From Ornithodoros turicata (Eukaryota; Arthropoda; Arachnida; Ixodida; Argasidae): a DNA stretch of 64,000 nt. Location of the stretch: the NCBI RefSeq assembly GCF_037126465.1, contig NC_088202.1, positions 126,122,123-126,186,122 on the forward strand, written 5' to 3'. The translations under genes were made by a program, and so were the position numbers. The notes beneath the pieces were generated by a model, which was not told where the DNA came from, did no database searches, and worked only from the letters and a program-made list of their open reading frames with translations. This document shows, one piece after another, positions 35,189-47,625 of this stretch; within the stretch, counting starts at the first letter, position 1; every line of letters starts with the position of its first letter.

Positions 35189-35666
35189 TAAAGCCTAGTT
35201 CTCACATACGACAACGGCGCACGGCAACGGCGCACGGCACGGCAAATTGTGTTGTTCCGACGCCGTAATGGCGCCGTTCTGGCCGCCGTCTCACGGCAAA
35301 AGGAAGTTGAGCCATGCTCAACTTCTGCCGTGCCGTGGTCCCGCCCACATCACATCCAACCAATGAACGGCCCGCACCAATGAAGATGGCGGCTTCTCAG
35401 CTTGATGCCGAGAAATTAATTGAACTTGTGAGAAGGTTTCCTTATTTGTATGATTTGTCGCATTCTGATTTTAAGAATACACAGAGAACACGTGCAAAGA
35501 GAACACGTGGAAATCCATCTTTGCTCGCCGCGGCTCGTGATGTTCGACATCACGTGAACACGGCAGCACGGCGAGGTGGAGCGACGGCGAAACGCACGGC
35601 GGCGGCAACGGCACGTCACCGTTGCTGTTGCCGTGCGCCGTTGTCGTATGTGAGAACTAGGCTTAA
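35189..35666. mobile_element. PIF/Harbinger-like MITE, TAA duplication
   Basis: A 472-bp element (35,192-35,663) has terminal inverted repeats AGCCTAGTTCTCACATACGA and its complement, extending into CG-rich CGACGGCGCACGGC-type sequence. It is flanked by TAA on both sides (35,189-35,191 and 35,664-35,666). Three-bp TWA duplications are diagnostic for PIF/Harbinger elements. The interior is not a transposase but includes the beginning of a MADF-domain open frame. Harbinger elements often encode a MADF or Myb-like partner protein, so the fragment may come from the parent transposon. Confidence 0.8.
35380..35514 (+). pseudogene. Truncated MADF-domain coding fragment
   Basis: From ATG at 35,380 (a second in-frame ATG lies at 35,386) the frame reads MKMAASQLDAE, then KLIELVRRFPYLYDLSH and SDFKNTQ. 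This is the usual start of a MADF domain: helix 1 with L-I-E-x-V, then the P-x-L-Y/W-D motif. MADF domains bind DNA in Adf-1-like regulators and in PIF/Harbinger helper proteins. After about 26 domain residues the similarity ends and the frame runs into the CG-rich inner terminal repeat, so helices 2 and 3 are missing. It is very unlikely to be functional on its own. Confidence 0.7.
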
Positions 35667-36080
35667 ATACGTACCGGCAAGGATGTGTAACATAGGAAGT
35701 GTATTGCATTACCTCTGCAGGCGTATTATTGGAATCCGTGCGCTTTTTTTTTTTTCTGTCTGCACACGATAAACATTCTCCGCCTTTCGAACGCCTGAGA
35801 ACCGAAGTTTTCCACAATATGTCATAAATTTTCTTTTTGTATAGTATTATTACTGATGGGGCTTACTTCAATTGAGAGTGCAGTTAATCTTTAACAAACC
35901 AAAATTTATACCAAAATTTCGTTAAGTCTTGTTAGAGTAGCTTACGGAGATGAATGAGCGAGTGCAAATAGAAATCATTGTAAATGAAAAGTAATAAAAA
36001 TGAGTCACATCGGCTCCATCGACGTGAATGTCGGGTACTCTACATCTCATGTAGCTATCTAATATGTCTTAGGGACGTGA
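35667..36080. other. Unassigned non-coding DNA
   Basis: I see nothing recognisable apart from a poly-T run near 35,743-35,755. Confidence 0.45.
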
Positions 36081-36611
36081 GTATGCACCAGGGCTGCAGA
36101 GTTGCCACTCCGGAGTTTGAATGATTCTGGAATCATTCCAGATTTATCAAAGCCCAAAATGGAATTGGAATGGAATGGCAATGGAATGGCGGAAACTGTG
36201 ATAGGAATGGAATCGGAATGGAATGAGGCACTTTTTCGCAGGAATTGAATTGGAATGGAATGGTCTGGATGCCCCGGTGGTAGTTTTGGTTTCCTCGTGC
36301 ACTTTGCACACAGCACAGCACCTGCACACGGATCAAGAGCGAAATAACCTTGTCTTTGTGCTTCTTCCGTGCTGGATAATGTCAATCTCCCAAGCACTGC
36401 TGAACTAGCCCCGGTACGGTTACCGGTCCCTCTTCTTTAATTGATGGAATTAAAGGAATGAAATGGGGTTGCAAAGCCATTCTATTAATGAGAACTTACC
36501 ATATTGAGGAATTCCAAGGAATTGAAATGAATGGCATTATCACAAACCTCCATTCCTCGGAATGGAATTTGAATGGAATGGGTGACCCCATTCCACAACC
36601 CTGCTGTGCAC
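36081..36611. mobile_element. hAT-like MITE rich in GGAAT steps
   Basis: The element runs from CAGGGCTGCAGAG at 36,089 to CCACAACCCTG ending at 36,603. The flanks GTATGCAC and CTGTGCAC agree at six of eight bases, as expected for an aged hAT 8-bp duplication. Both subterminal regions are packed with irregular GGAATGGAAT repeats in opposite orientation, with an unrelated middle (~36,270-36,430). There is no transposase. The repeated pentamer motif may be transposase binding sites (inference). Confidence 0.6.
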
Positions 36612-37919
36612 GTCTGTGTATAGCTCACGTGAGCATATCGCGAACTTGCGTTACCAAACATGCAGCTATCGTGAACAAGTTGAGATTCAATAGGACAATA
36701 GATTCACACCTTAAACACCTTGTTCTGCAAGCATATTTACGATCCATTTGCTTCACGCACGCTCCTGCAGGCCACCACGAAGTCAGAAATGCTGAGTTAT
36801 GAAACCAATTCCGGAGTAAATGACATAGAGTCGGTCCCGACGTACTACGCTAACACGGGTCGTCAACAGGATATGCAAAGGGGAAACTGACACGTTACTA
36901 TTGTTACGAGTTTTGTGCACAGTGCTCTGCAGTTTCTCCAATGTTCCTTACGTGCACCATCGTTCTCAATATACGTGCGGAAGGAAAGCGCGAGAGCGTG
37001 CTTTTTCTCGAGCAAAGGCTGTCGTATATATCAGGGGCTACCGTCAGCTGGGCCGCCAAAGCGAAATGAGCTGATGCCAGCACCAACCCTCCCGGCCTTC
37101 CCCTATATTCTATATACGCCATCGAGCTTGCAGAAAAGTTTGCAGGCCTCCTTCCTCGCGTGCTGAGCTCAAGTGGAGGGTGTCAAAGACAGCGAACGGG
37201 GAAATGAGTTGCGAGCAAATTTATTGGACTGCCTATACGGGGCACTCTTTCCAAATGTGCCCGCTGTATATGGAGTATGGAAGAGATATATATACCAGTA
37301 TATTGTTTGGTGATTCAAGTATACTGTTAGAAGTTTTTGCCAAGGCGTACCGTTATTTCCTTCCTCCACCTCACATTTCTCAATTTCTGACGTTGGAAGT
37401 AATGTAGAGGCAACACTCACCGGTTATGAAGGCACACTTTTGCAATTCCTATGGGACACATGCTGTGAAATCCTGCGGAGCTATCTGAAACAAAAGAACC
37501 ACACTACTGAGAACAAAAATTGAGACATGGGGATTGAAGTGCTTATAATTATCGAGACAGAAAAATGAAATCGACAAAAGCTGATGTCTCGTCATTTTCG
37601 CCAAAGACATTTTGCTACGACGAAACTCAGTCCCGTTGAATCTTTATTGCACAGGCAACTAGATGATTGTAGCAGTTTGTTACAAACAATGTAATAGCAT
37701 AACCGAATATCTAATGCAAGTATCATTCGCACGCAAGAAGGAATGTTTATGCAGCGAACAGACGCCACGCAGCGCCAAGCATGCTGTGTCATTATCTTGT
37801 GGAAAATTCCTTACGACAGCATATGAGTTAGATATCAAGCAAGGCGTGTACAGGTATAAGTCTCGCGTCCTCGCTTTTAACCGAAAAACATGCGCCGGTA
37901 ATTTGTTTTTCATCATTCA
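36612..37919. other. Unassigned non-coding DNA
   Basis: No gene is recognised. Short frames on both strands near 36,900-37,420 and 37,590-37,930 have no motifs. The TATA-rich short run at 37,285-37,300 is unremarkable. Confidence 0.4.
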
Positions 37920-38359
37920 GTTTTAACCAGGGATCGGAACCGGTATTTTTTTCGGTTCGGTTCGGGTTTAGCTCAGGGAGAACACCGCCCCCCGCCGCCG
38001 CACACACACAGAGGTTTGGAACATTTACAGGGATTGGAACCGTCACCTTTTTCGGTCCCGGTTTAAACGGTTCATGGGCAGTAATTTTGCTACATGAAAG
38101 CGAGCTTACGCTCACCGTACACAGTTGTAAGATAACCGTTTCGGGTGAGTCAAAAAAAGGTCGGTCAGTAGTACAATTATTTCAGCCCTGAACCGATTCA
38201 CGAACCGGTAACCGTATGAATTTTTTTCGGTTCAGTTCCGGTTCGGTTCAGGACAAGGAAACAAAATTGTTCGGGTTTGGTTCGGTTTCGTCAGAAAATA
38301 ACGTTTTTTTTTTTTTTTTCGGTTCGCGTTCAGTTCATGTTTCGATCCCTGATTTTAAC
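37920..38359. mobile_element. hAT-like MITE rich in CGGTTCGG
   Basis: The ends are CAGGGATCGGAAC at 37,928 and GTTTCGATCCCTG ending at 38,351. The flanking octamers GTTTTAAC (37,920-37,927) and ATTTTAAC (38,352-38,359) match at seven of eight bases, fitting an hAT target duplication. The interior consists of irregular CGGTTCGGTTCGG and AACCGGTAACCG tracts and poly-T runs. It has no coding capacity. Confidence 0.75.
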
Positions 38360-39238
38360 CGAAAAAACGCAGAGTACAAATGAATGTCCAAGGAAAGTTT
38401 AGGGCGATAGAGGGCGTCCACAATGTTGGGCGTAGTATATCGCAAAGAGCGTGTAGCGGTGTCAGACAAGAATCTGGGCAAGTATGCCTGCATCTATTAC
38501 AATAAGTTTAAATGAGCTCTGCTTTCACGATTTAGGTACCAGCACTTCGCTGTGGAGCAATAAGCGTTCCGTTTGTGATGTCTCGCTAATTTTGTATTTT
38601 TTTTAAGGACTGCGCTGAGACGCACGCTGAAATTACGTTGCGATTTATATTCCCCGGTAAACAGCAGGGTAATCCCATGTACACGCCAGAGAAATCCCCG
38701 AAAAACGCCGATATTATGAAAATAAACAAACACCGAAAAAGGTACGCCGAATCCGCCTTAAAATAAAAACCGAAAGCGGGGAACCCTACATATAACATAA
38801 CAGGGTTTGCGTACTTCCAATTCGTTATCACACAAAAAAAAGAAAGAAAAAGTGAAATGCTTGCACTGTTGACTTATTAGATGAGTTAAATAAAATAAAG
38901 ATCTCCCACTGCATGTAAAAGAAAATCCAGAGCATCACACACTGGCTTCGGGCTCTCATGGGGCACGAGCGAAGACATGCGCGGTGTTGGCCGTGCATCC
39001 CATAGGTGCATGCATGCAATAGAGCACAGTTGCGTATACTCCCAATGCGACAAATGCTTGACATGCATTGAATCTTTGAATTATATATCCTTGATATGCG
39101 ACAAATCCATTTGAATCCCTGATATGGGACGTAAGGAGTATACTCTCTCTATCTGGTTTCACTATCAGGTTTTACTTGAACTATACTGAAACAACTGATT
39201 ATTTACACGGCAGAACTGTGAAACGATTCGTCATAATA
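38360..39238. other. Unassigned non-coding DNA
   Basis: No gene is recognised. An A-rich run lies at 38,831-38,852 and a TTGATATG/CTGATATG short repeat near 39,090-39,125. Confidence 0.4.
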
Positions 39239-39362
39239 GTGAGTTTTAGTGTACCGTGGATAAGGCTATCGTGCCGATCGGAACCAATCGCAGTCGCGCG
39301 TGACTCAGAATCTTATCCACTGATTGGTTCCGGTTGGTACGGTTCGACGCTGCTAAAACTCT
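39239..39362. repeat. 124-bp hairpin repeat
   Basis: The ends GTGAGTTTTAG and CTAAAACTCTC pair, and CGGAACCAATC pairs with GATTGGTTCCG in the middle. GTGGATAAG and CTTATCCAC pair in register as an inner segment. It is probably a small MITE. No target duplication is obvious. Confidence 0.5.
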
Positions 39363-42300
39363 CTATTAATAACTACGTACTACGTTACGACACGTAACTG
39401 CCAAGTCGTGCATCCCATCCCTAGCTCTCTGTTTCTAGCTGTTTCTGTTAGCTCAGTTTCAGCTGTTTTAACTTTCGCTGTTCTATAGCTTCACTCTGTT
39501 ATTTGTAGGCTTACGGGTAACGTAGGTTTCGTAGATTGTAAGGTCAATTTGTAACGGATATCTCCTTTCATTCACTAGAATCATGGATTCACAGCGAACG
39601 CCAAACTAGAGAGAACCCATAGACCCACACCAGCCACCCCGTGCTCATCACGCTACATTGAAGGCAGGGCCTCACAGGTAAGCTTCATGCACGTCCGATA
39701 GATCCTCATTCACAAAGCAAGGCTCCCCCCTCCTGCAAATACCAACATAAATGGAGCACATATATACAGACTGGCCATCATGTTGCACTCACTGGCAAGA
39801 TACCTTGCTTGAAACACACTTACACGACGCCCGGAATGGATGCACCTGCAATCTAGCCACTCGCATGTACTCTATAGATATCAACGCCAACACCAATGAA
39901 TCCTCGGTGCAGCCCTCGACGGATTTCGTCTCACAGGCGCCCCCATCACCATTTGCTTTCCTCTCTTCCTCCACGACTCTGATTCCTCCACCTCATTTCT
40001 GTGTTTGTTTCTTTCCACGGTATATAGACCAATTGCATGTTATCTGCAAAGTTGCGGACTCAAAACGACCACTGTATACGGTCTGTGTGCTTTGGATTTA
40101 CAATTAGGCAGCAGAGGCTTCCTGGCCTTCGTTCCTAATGCAGTGGGTATGGGGCACGCCCGATTCGTGTGTCTGGGAACGAAGGCATATTTATTTCGGT
40201 TGCCGGTATTGCTTTTTCGGATCTGCTTTGGCTCACAGGTGAGGATGAGGAGGTACTGACAAGGCAGGGAGCTGGAGGCAAGTGAAAGAAAAGTACGGTG
40301 CGGGGGGCATAGCACTCCGGGGAGTTGATTCTGATTCGAATCGGGGTTGCTACTGACGCGGAGGGAGGGCGAAGTAGGAAGCTCAAGCTGTGAGAGATGA
40401 AGTTGAAGCAACAGACACCGTCAGAAGCATGAAGGAATAACGTGCACAATGGTGAAGACAGGAATCGGGTGTGCTGTTGCAGGCTGGGTCGTCGTAAACA
40501 CATCAATTCAAATATAAGATATTAAGATATACAAAAAGTGCAGTGTATTTGTGGGCCTCAACTTTCACTCAACAACTCCTCAGTATGCCTCAACTTTCAC
40601 CCTAATTTGTAAGGCTGATCTCTTAAAAGAAATTGGCCGGGACAATATAAGGGGAACCAGAATGGTGTAATCCGGACGACAAAACAAGCCAGGATATTTT
40701 ACGTGGACCAATCAACAGGGATATTCTGTGTTCATCTTTCACGTCGGATATGCTCACTGCTTGGTCACGTACATTAAAAACATCACTCATTCAACAGGCT
40801 CAGTATATCGGATGAGTACCTTCCATAGGAATTACACACCACAGCTGCGTGTACTGAAGCTTGAATCGTATACTAACAGATTCTCACGCGCGCAGTTTTA
40901 CCTCCGCAGGTGTCACATGTAAAGTAAGTTTCAAACTATGTAGAAATCCCAAAGCGTGTGATCAAGCCATGTAGCAGAGTTGTTGTGCGTGATATTTGCA
41001 ATATGGGTGGCCCGATATAAATACTCCTAAGCACCTATAATACCTATTTTTCTAGTACAAATACTCTACAGTGCACGTGATTGTGCTCTCGATGCAGACA
41101 CAATTATTGTCCTCCCCACCGTTTATCGTAGCACGTTTAGAATTTACGAAGATGTGCTGTCTCTAACGCATCAATATGTATGCAAGCTGCTACAATCTGC
41201 GTAGCTATTGACACTTTTATCAATTACCGTGTCGTCTGCATGAAGACTAACATTACAGCTAATATTTGGTTGCAGATGATGATGCAAACAAACGTTTCAA
41301 AGCGTCGAGGTTAGTGTAGTTTCCCTTTCTTTTATTAATAACGCGTCCTGGAGTAGCCAGTCCCGAGTGGCTCGAGACTACCATCTCCATTTTTTTCTTT
41401 TAAAATCAATCAATGATGCAAACAGCGAGAGGGACTGTTGAAGAGTCTATATTACATTTTTCTTGCAACTTTCTTCGACAACGTATTAAATAACAGTCCA
41501 AGAGGAAGAGCACAAAGCATTTAGCTTAATCCTTGTTGTTGTTGGGCACAAGCTCAGGTTCGTCGTCATATATCTTCTCCACCAGGTTGCCTGCGTATAT
41601 GCTATTTTATCCGTTAGTAGTTTAATATACCTCATTGTGCGTGCCATTGGCGTATAATATTCGACATAATAATCGTTTTATGTAGAAAGTCGCGATATAG
41701 GGGAGGGCGTAATCATTGTCCACATGCATTGCAACCCATTTCGGTATTTAAGGAATATGAGAAGTACAGCTCCCCGCACGTTCGTTTGTAGGCATCATTT
41801 TAGGCACACGCATTCGTCATCCTCTTAAAGCGGCTGCTAAAAACATGATATTGAGAATATCGACAGTCTATGAGGACAAATTTGACATATTACCTTCCTG
41901 CTCTCGCCTAACCAGCATCCTTTAGGCGTATAGCGAATGAGTGGCACTTCCACTATTGACAATTTCTACTGTGATTCTTCTTGTTTTTTTTTGTTTTTTT
42001 TGCATGTTATTGTCAGAAACGACAATCGAAACCTACGAACTTTTCACTCCCTTGCGAACTCTCACAGCCACTCTGACCTGATTTCCAATTCTCACCCACT
42101 GAATGCTATTGAAAAAGAACCTCACTGGCCTCCTTAAAGCACCTCCTCAAACCGCGGGTATATACGACAGCCAAAGAAAATAAATAACAAATATAATTTC
42201 ATACTCACATAACCCAGCAACTATAGTCAAGTGAAACCTTTATCGCACACAACGAATGCAAAGAAAAAGGATCTTCCGGACACCAGACAGTTTTGTACGC

Positions 42301-45300
42301 TTTTGTCACCTAGCCAGCTACGTACCCAGGCACAGAAAAACGTCCGCGAGAGAAAAGCTGAGGGGAGGACCTGAACCATGGGTGTCGGGTTCGCAGGCTC
42401 CCTGACACATGCTGCATGGGTGACGCTATTGGTCGGGACACTGACAAAAGGTCGAAGGGCTGCTGAGGATAAAGTAAAAGTAGAAACGAAATTTGCGTTT
42501 CCCTTCGTTTGCCTCTGCGGTATAGAGTGGCCTAGAAAGTCTCAGAACATGAAAAAAAAATTATAAAAAAATCACATTTTCGTCATACTTTGTCCAAAGG
42601 TTTAGCGCGAACAAAAGTTCCGTCCCGGGTTGGTTCATCCCCTTTGAACTCCCGAGACCGTAAGTCTTGCGGTCAGATCCGTTCCTAATCGCGGATTTGA
42701 AAGCCGTTCGTGCACGGAAGCATCCACACACTTGTGTTCCTCTATACCTCGCAAATTTCAGCTCAAGGTTCCTCTATAGTGTAGATCCTTCATGCGATTA
42801 CTTTTTTCGGGCAGAATCGCTTGTGTTGTCAGATTAAGGATGAAGCGGGGAAAACTATGTTTTGCTTTGGGAATGGGATTACATCGAGCGGTGTTTTCGT
42901 TCCGGTGTCCTGGGTGCTGATAAATGGCGCGATCGGAACACATGTTTCTCCTGCTGCGCATGTTGAAGCGAATCTCGCAAGGCGTCTTGTGGCGCCACTT
43001 CCTCCGATACTTTAAAGGGAGAGATGCAACCACGCCTGGTGGGGCACTACATAACAGTGAACCCACACAATCCATTCCGACAGAGTTAACAGGCACAGAA
43101 TGAACCATTTTGACGCATATGTAAAGGGCACGTCCTGAATGAAGATGGAACGAAACTATAGGAACGGCCACCAAAACAGCGTGAACGGCGTACGAGATAA
43201 CAACTAAGCAAGTTGATGAGTATATCGGGGCGTTGGTAAAATTACGCCATTGTTACCTGCAAATGAATCAGCCTGAATAACAACAAAACTACAAATGAAC
43301 CACAATTAACATAAGGTCGTGAATAGAGTACGAGAGAACGACGTTAAGACATTTGAGTAATCCGATACGTTGGTAAAAACGTTACCTACAATGCTCGAAA
43401 TGCAACAACTCAGGGAAAAGAGGCGCTGACTCCGGGCGTTTCGATGATTCCGGGCGTATGAGGCTTACATGTTCGTGTCGTCCCTTAGTGTGGTCTGCCT
43501 CGACCAAATCTCGTTGTCAACCGTACCTACAATGCCGCTGTTGCCTACAAGCGTATTCGTCTCCGAGGTGTTTCGCTTATGACATTTCATTTAAATGCGG
43601 TAAGACGTTTTACACGTACTCGGTTCTGACGACAACTCATACTCAGTACCGTAATGGAGCAAGGAAAGGATATTTCCGGTTGGTTAAATCCGTGCCTATA
43701 GTTCGTCATGCAGCATAACAGGAGAAACTATACGCATACTTTGTCAGTGCGAGCTGCTCTCACAGGGCAATTTAATTTGCACGTAAACATGCAGCGTGGT
43801 GAATGTCTCTCAAATCTTGGGGCGTCAGGTGCATCCCAACTCGGTGATAGCGGAATAAATGGTTTCCATCATTCGTTATGCAAAATTCGTACGCTACCGA
43901 CAAGACGAGACCGCTCTTGTGAGCGCTTCCCGGCGCCAAGACCTGTGCCGGTTGACCGACGCCGGTTGACCTTCACATCACGATTCGTTCGGCGGCCGCT
44001 AGAGTCACGCCGCAACAGACTCAGCTCATGACGTCAGCTGGAGAATACATAATAGGAAAATCGCCACACATGCACCGCTCCAGAAATGCCGTTAACAAAT
44101 GTCAAACTCGGGGGTGTGCTTCCCCACTACATGATGCACCATCCGGCCGTGTACACTTTACAGGAACTCTTTCGCACAAGCATATACCAACTATATGAAT
44201 AACACTGCAGAAAAAAAAAACAAGAAAACTTCGAACCAGGTAACAAATACTTCATCTAGTACCTTCATGGTTTTTCTGCGCAGTATTACGCATATAGTCA
44301 CTCAATCACGGAGTCTCAACAACCTAACATGATGTACCAGAAGGGAAAGCGACTAAAGATTGATTTTGTTGTGTCGCTTGTCATTCATTGGAGGAAGAAG
44401 AGATGCGTGTATAACTTTAGATACTGTGTGCTATATGTTTTATTTCCATAAGGCAACACCATCCTGAACAGCGGAGCACAAATAAACACACATGACCAAT
44501 ATAGTTGATAATTCATTTCTGGACTGCACTGCTCTCTCCTTTATGAAGCATAAAGGTTAATTGTTACAACCAACGATTGGGTTACGTCAGATTCTGGTGA
44601 AAACGATCATGTGGGTTTACATGCGACAGCATGCATGGTGCTATGCCATTACAATATGCCAGTGAACGATTATCGTCACACTGCTCGTCGTTTCGACGAC
44701 AAGACATCGTCTTGTGCACGGCGGGCTAGCAAAAAAAATTCGAACTGCCTGCTATTCGCAAATAACGGGGCACAGACATCATAAACTGGTGTACAAGTAA
44801 AGGAAACGGAAGCAGACGCGCATCTGACGTCAGAGAAACTCCTCACTCTCCTCCTCAAAGTTCACTTGCTACGCCAGCGCCACCTCTAGCATATCTGCGA
44901 AGTTTATATCGCGGCGCCATCTCTCGTCGGTCGGGCGCAACTCATAGGCTTGAGCACGCCTCTTTTCCGCCCAAGTACGAAGTTTAACCAATGCGGAGGG
45001 AGAACAAGTTTGCTCCGCCTCTTTCTCTCTTTCTCACTTCCCATGATGCCTCATGGCGCTTTGCAGTGAGAAAGTATAGTGGCGTCACGTCGTTAGTCTT
45101 CTAGACAGCTTCAAAGCAAACGCACGGGAGGAAGCACGCCTCGGATGCAAGCGAGCATAGAGATTTTCCAGAGACGTGGTGACGGCACGCAAATGTTTCC
45201 GCTCCTGTGCTTTTTCAAGTAAAAGTGCCAAAATACGTTTAACACATGCCGCTTTTGCCTGAGCTATCTATCAATTCATGATTTCTATCCGTACCTGTGT

Positions 45301-47217
45301 TACATCAGGAAGACATTGTTGGGCAAATAACGTGATTTGTAGCAGTCACCGAGAATACCATGCCGCCCTGCATCCCTTTTCATGTTAACGTAATAATTTA
45401 TCGTCTATATAACATCGTCATTTGGGTAGCGACGATCACTTTCCCCGCTACGGCTAACGCTACTTTACAAAAACGTTGAACATACAGAGGTAAACGGAGC
45501 GAGACAGGAGCAACACAGTTTTATCTCGCTCTCTTTTATTCATCTGTCATGCATGCAGGCACACTTGCCTGACGACACTTTGATATTAACTATAGTGTCA
45601 TAAGTTAAGCAACACAAGAATACCACATCGAATATGGTGAAAGGTGCGGTTCTCTTCCAATACGTCTGAATCTATGCAGTTGTAATATCTTGTGCGTATT
45701 CGTGCATTTTTAGCCTCCTGCGATCCGATACTGAATAATATGACAATGGGGGCAAGTTTTTAGTTGAATAAGTAATTGCGAAGCTTCTGTATGTGCGCCA
45801 TGTTGACATATTACAAATGGGTTCTTCGCTGCAGATAAACAAAATATGTAAACAAAATTCTGTCGCGTGGAGCAGGAAACCAATGCGATATCATGTCATG
45901 AAGATGAGGACGAAGCATTATCTTAGCTCACGCAGGTCGTCGAACGTGATTCGATTGCTGCTTCATAGGAGACATGTAAGTCTGTGGGTTATAAGCTTTG
46001 CCTCCTTTGACGACTGCCGTATATAGTTGTTCTATGGCGTGGAGGCTCTTTACCTAGCCATGGTTGGCAAACCCCCAGTGAAAGGAGAAAAAGAATGAAA
46101 AGGAACCAACATGACCTGACATAAGTAAATATTTGCAAGGATATTCGGTATATTTACCAGAGGTGTAACTCAAGGAAAATCAATCCGGTAACAGTAAGCA
46201 AAAGGGAAAAACCTAAGGCTGAGAATTTCTGAGAGATTGCTTTTTTGTATTAACGTGTTGAAAAATTATTGCATTATACAAGATAACATAAATCCACATC
46301 CTGTGAAGGTAAAAAGAAACAATAAATAACATAGCCATATTGGAAGCAGGTTGTCATACACTTTATGCTGCATGCTGGCTGTTTGGACTAACACCTTCAA
46401 TAGATATTGCTACATTAGAGCAACGAGATGCCTGAACAGCGAGGAGCGCAGCAAAGAAAAAAAAAGAAGGCAGAACAGTATTTGCGTTACGGTTGATTGG
46501 CAGCAGGAGTGGTATTTTTATTCTATTTATTTATTTAAAAGTGCACATCAACGGAAAAATCCTACTAGATGGTGCACCGTACTCACATTCAATTATATAT
46601 TGCCGCAAAAAAAACAAAAAAAAAAAAAAACAGGCACAAACACACACACATACACACACACAAGTAGGAATCAAGTGCCTAACGCATCAAGCTAACCCAG
46701 TTTCGCTTATACACACATCAAAGGACGACAAGGTGTCAATGCTACCATCACAGGAGGATACATTGTAATTATGTTGAAAACGATGCCAGAGCTAAAATAC
46801 ACAGAAGGGTAAACAATCAAGCGAGAACGCGTGTGCTTCTACTTGGGACATGAAAACAAACATTATCAAGGAGTCTTGCAGAATCAGTAATGCCATGACT
46901 TAATTTCTGTAAAAGAGGAAAAAAAAGGCTCTAAGTGTTCGTCTATAGAAGTCTATGTATAGACATGTTGATCATGTGAAGTGCACTGACATAATTGTAG
47001 TAGCAAGCGCGTCCAAAGTATTTATCACAAGACAGCGATAACTTCGTCTGCACTCTTTCAGTACAAGAAACCTGAGCTAAATTCAAAGAATTTCATATAA
47101 CTGAAGCGAATTCCAACCGGCTGCGGACCAATGATGTGTACAACCTAACAAGAACAACAACATTATTTTAAGATGTGTACAACCTAACAAAACAAGTAGA
47201 GTCTCGCAATTCACGAG
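39363..47217. other. Unassigned non-coding DNA, long stretch
   Basis: I recognise no gene or full repeat over this 7.9 kb. Overlapping frames of up to ~140 codons (for example minus-strand 42,758-43,174 and plus-strand 39,751-40,107) lack family motifs. The CG-rich stretch at 43,900-44,040 shares CCAAGACCTGTGC with 32,716. A CG-rich segment at 44,860-45,120 could be regulatory. A short A-run and CA microsatellite lies at 46,607-46,660. Confidence 0.35.
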
Positions 47218-47625
47218 TTACCCGTGATATAAAACCAAGTACACGCAGGAAGGACACATGTTGATGAAACCGTAGAACGTTATCACAAGAAGTACGTCAA
47301 GATCACGTATAACATTCACTCTAGTAGTTATAGTGGCATCGGTGAGTTTATAGTCAAAACACAACAGATCATGTTTTCTAGAAAAAGAAATCGCCTTTGT
47401 CTTCGTTTGATTTAAGGAAATGTCGTTTCGTGTAATCGACAGAACATCAGATTGCAATCGCACACAATCATCAAGACAACTGACACGACGAAGCAGATTA
47501 ATATTATCGGCGTATATTAGAATATAGAAGTTCTTAACTGGACACACAACGTCATTAACAAAAATTAAGAACGATAGCTGTCGTAAAGTGCTGCCATACG
47601 GTACACCAACAACCAGACAAACAAC
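47218..47625 (-). pseudogene. LINE reverse transcriptase fragment, inactive
   Basis: On the minus strand an uninterrupted frame contains GVPYGSTLRQLSFLIFVND, matching the GVPQGSxLxPLLFxIFxND block of non-LTR reverse transcriptases. About 20 residues later it has ILIYADNINLL, the catalytic box that should read YADD or FADD. It continues with DDCVRLQSDVLSITR and LNQTKTKAISFSRK, the block after the active site, and ends near LVLYHG. The second catalytic Asp is Asn and the Gln of GVPQG is Tyr, so polymerase activity is lost. Upstream and downstream domains are absent. It is most like CR1/Jockey-group LINEs (inference). Confidence 0.85.

Noticed and set aside
35416..35817. 133-codon minus-strand frame
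   Set aside because: Antisense shadow of the Harbinger-like MITE and its CG-rich terminal repeats.
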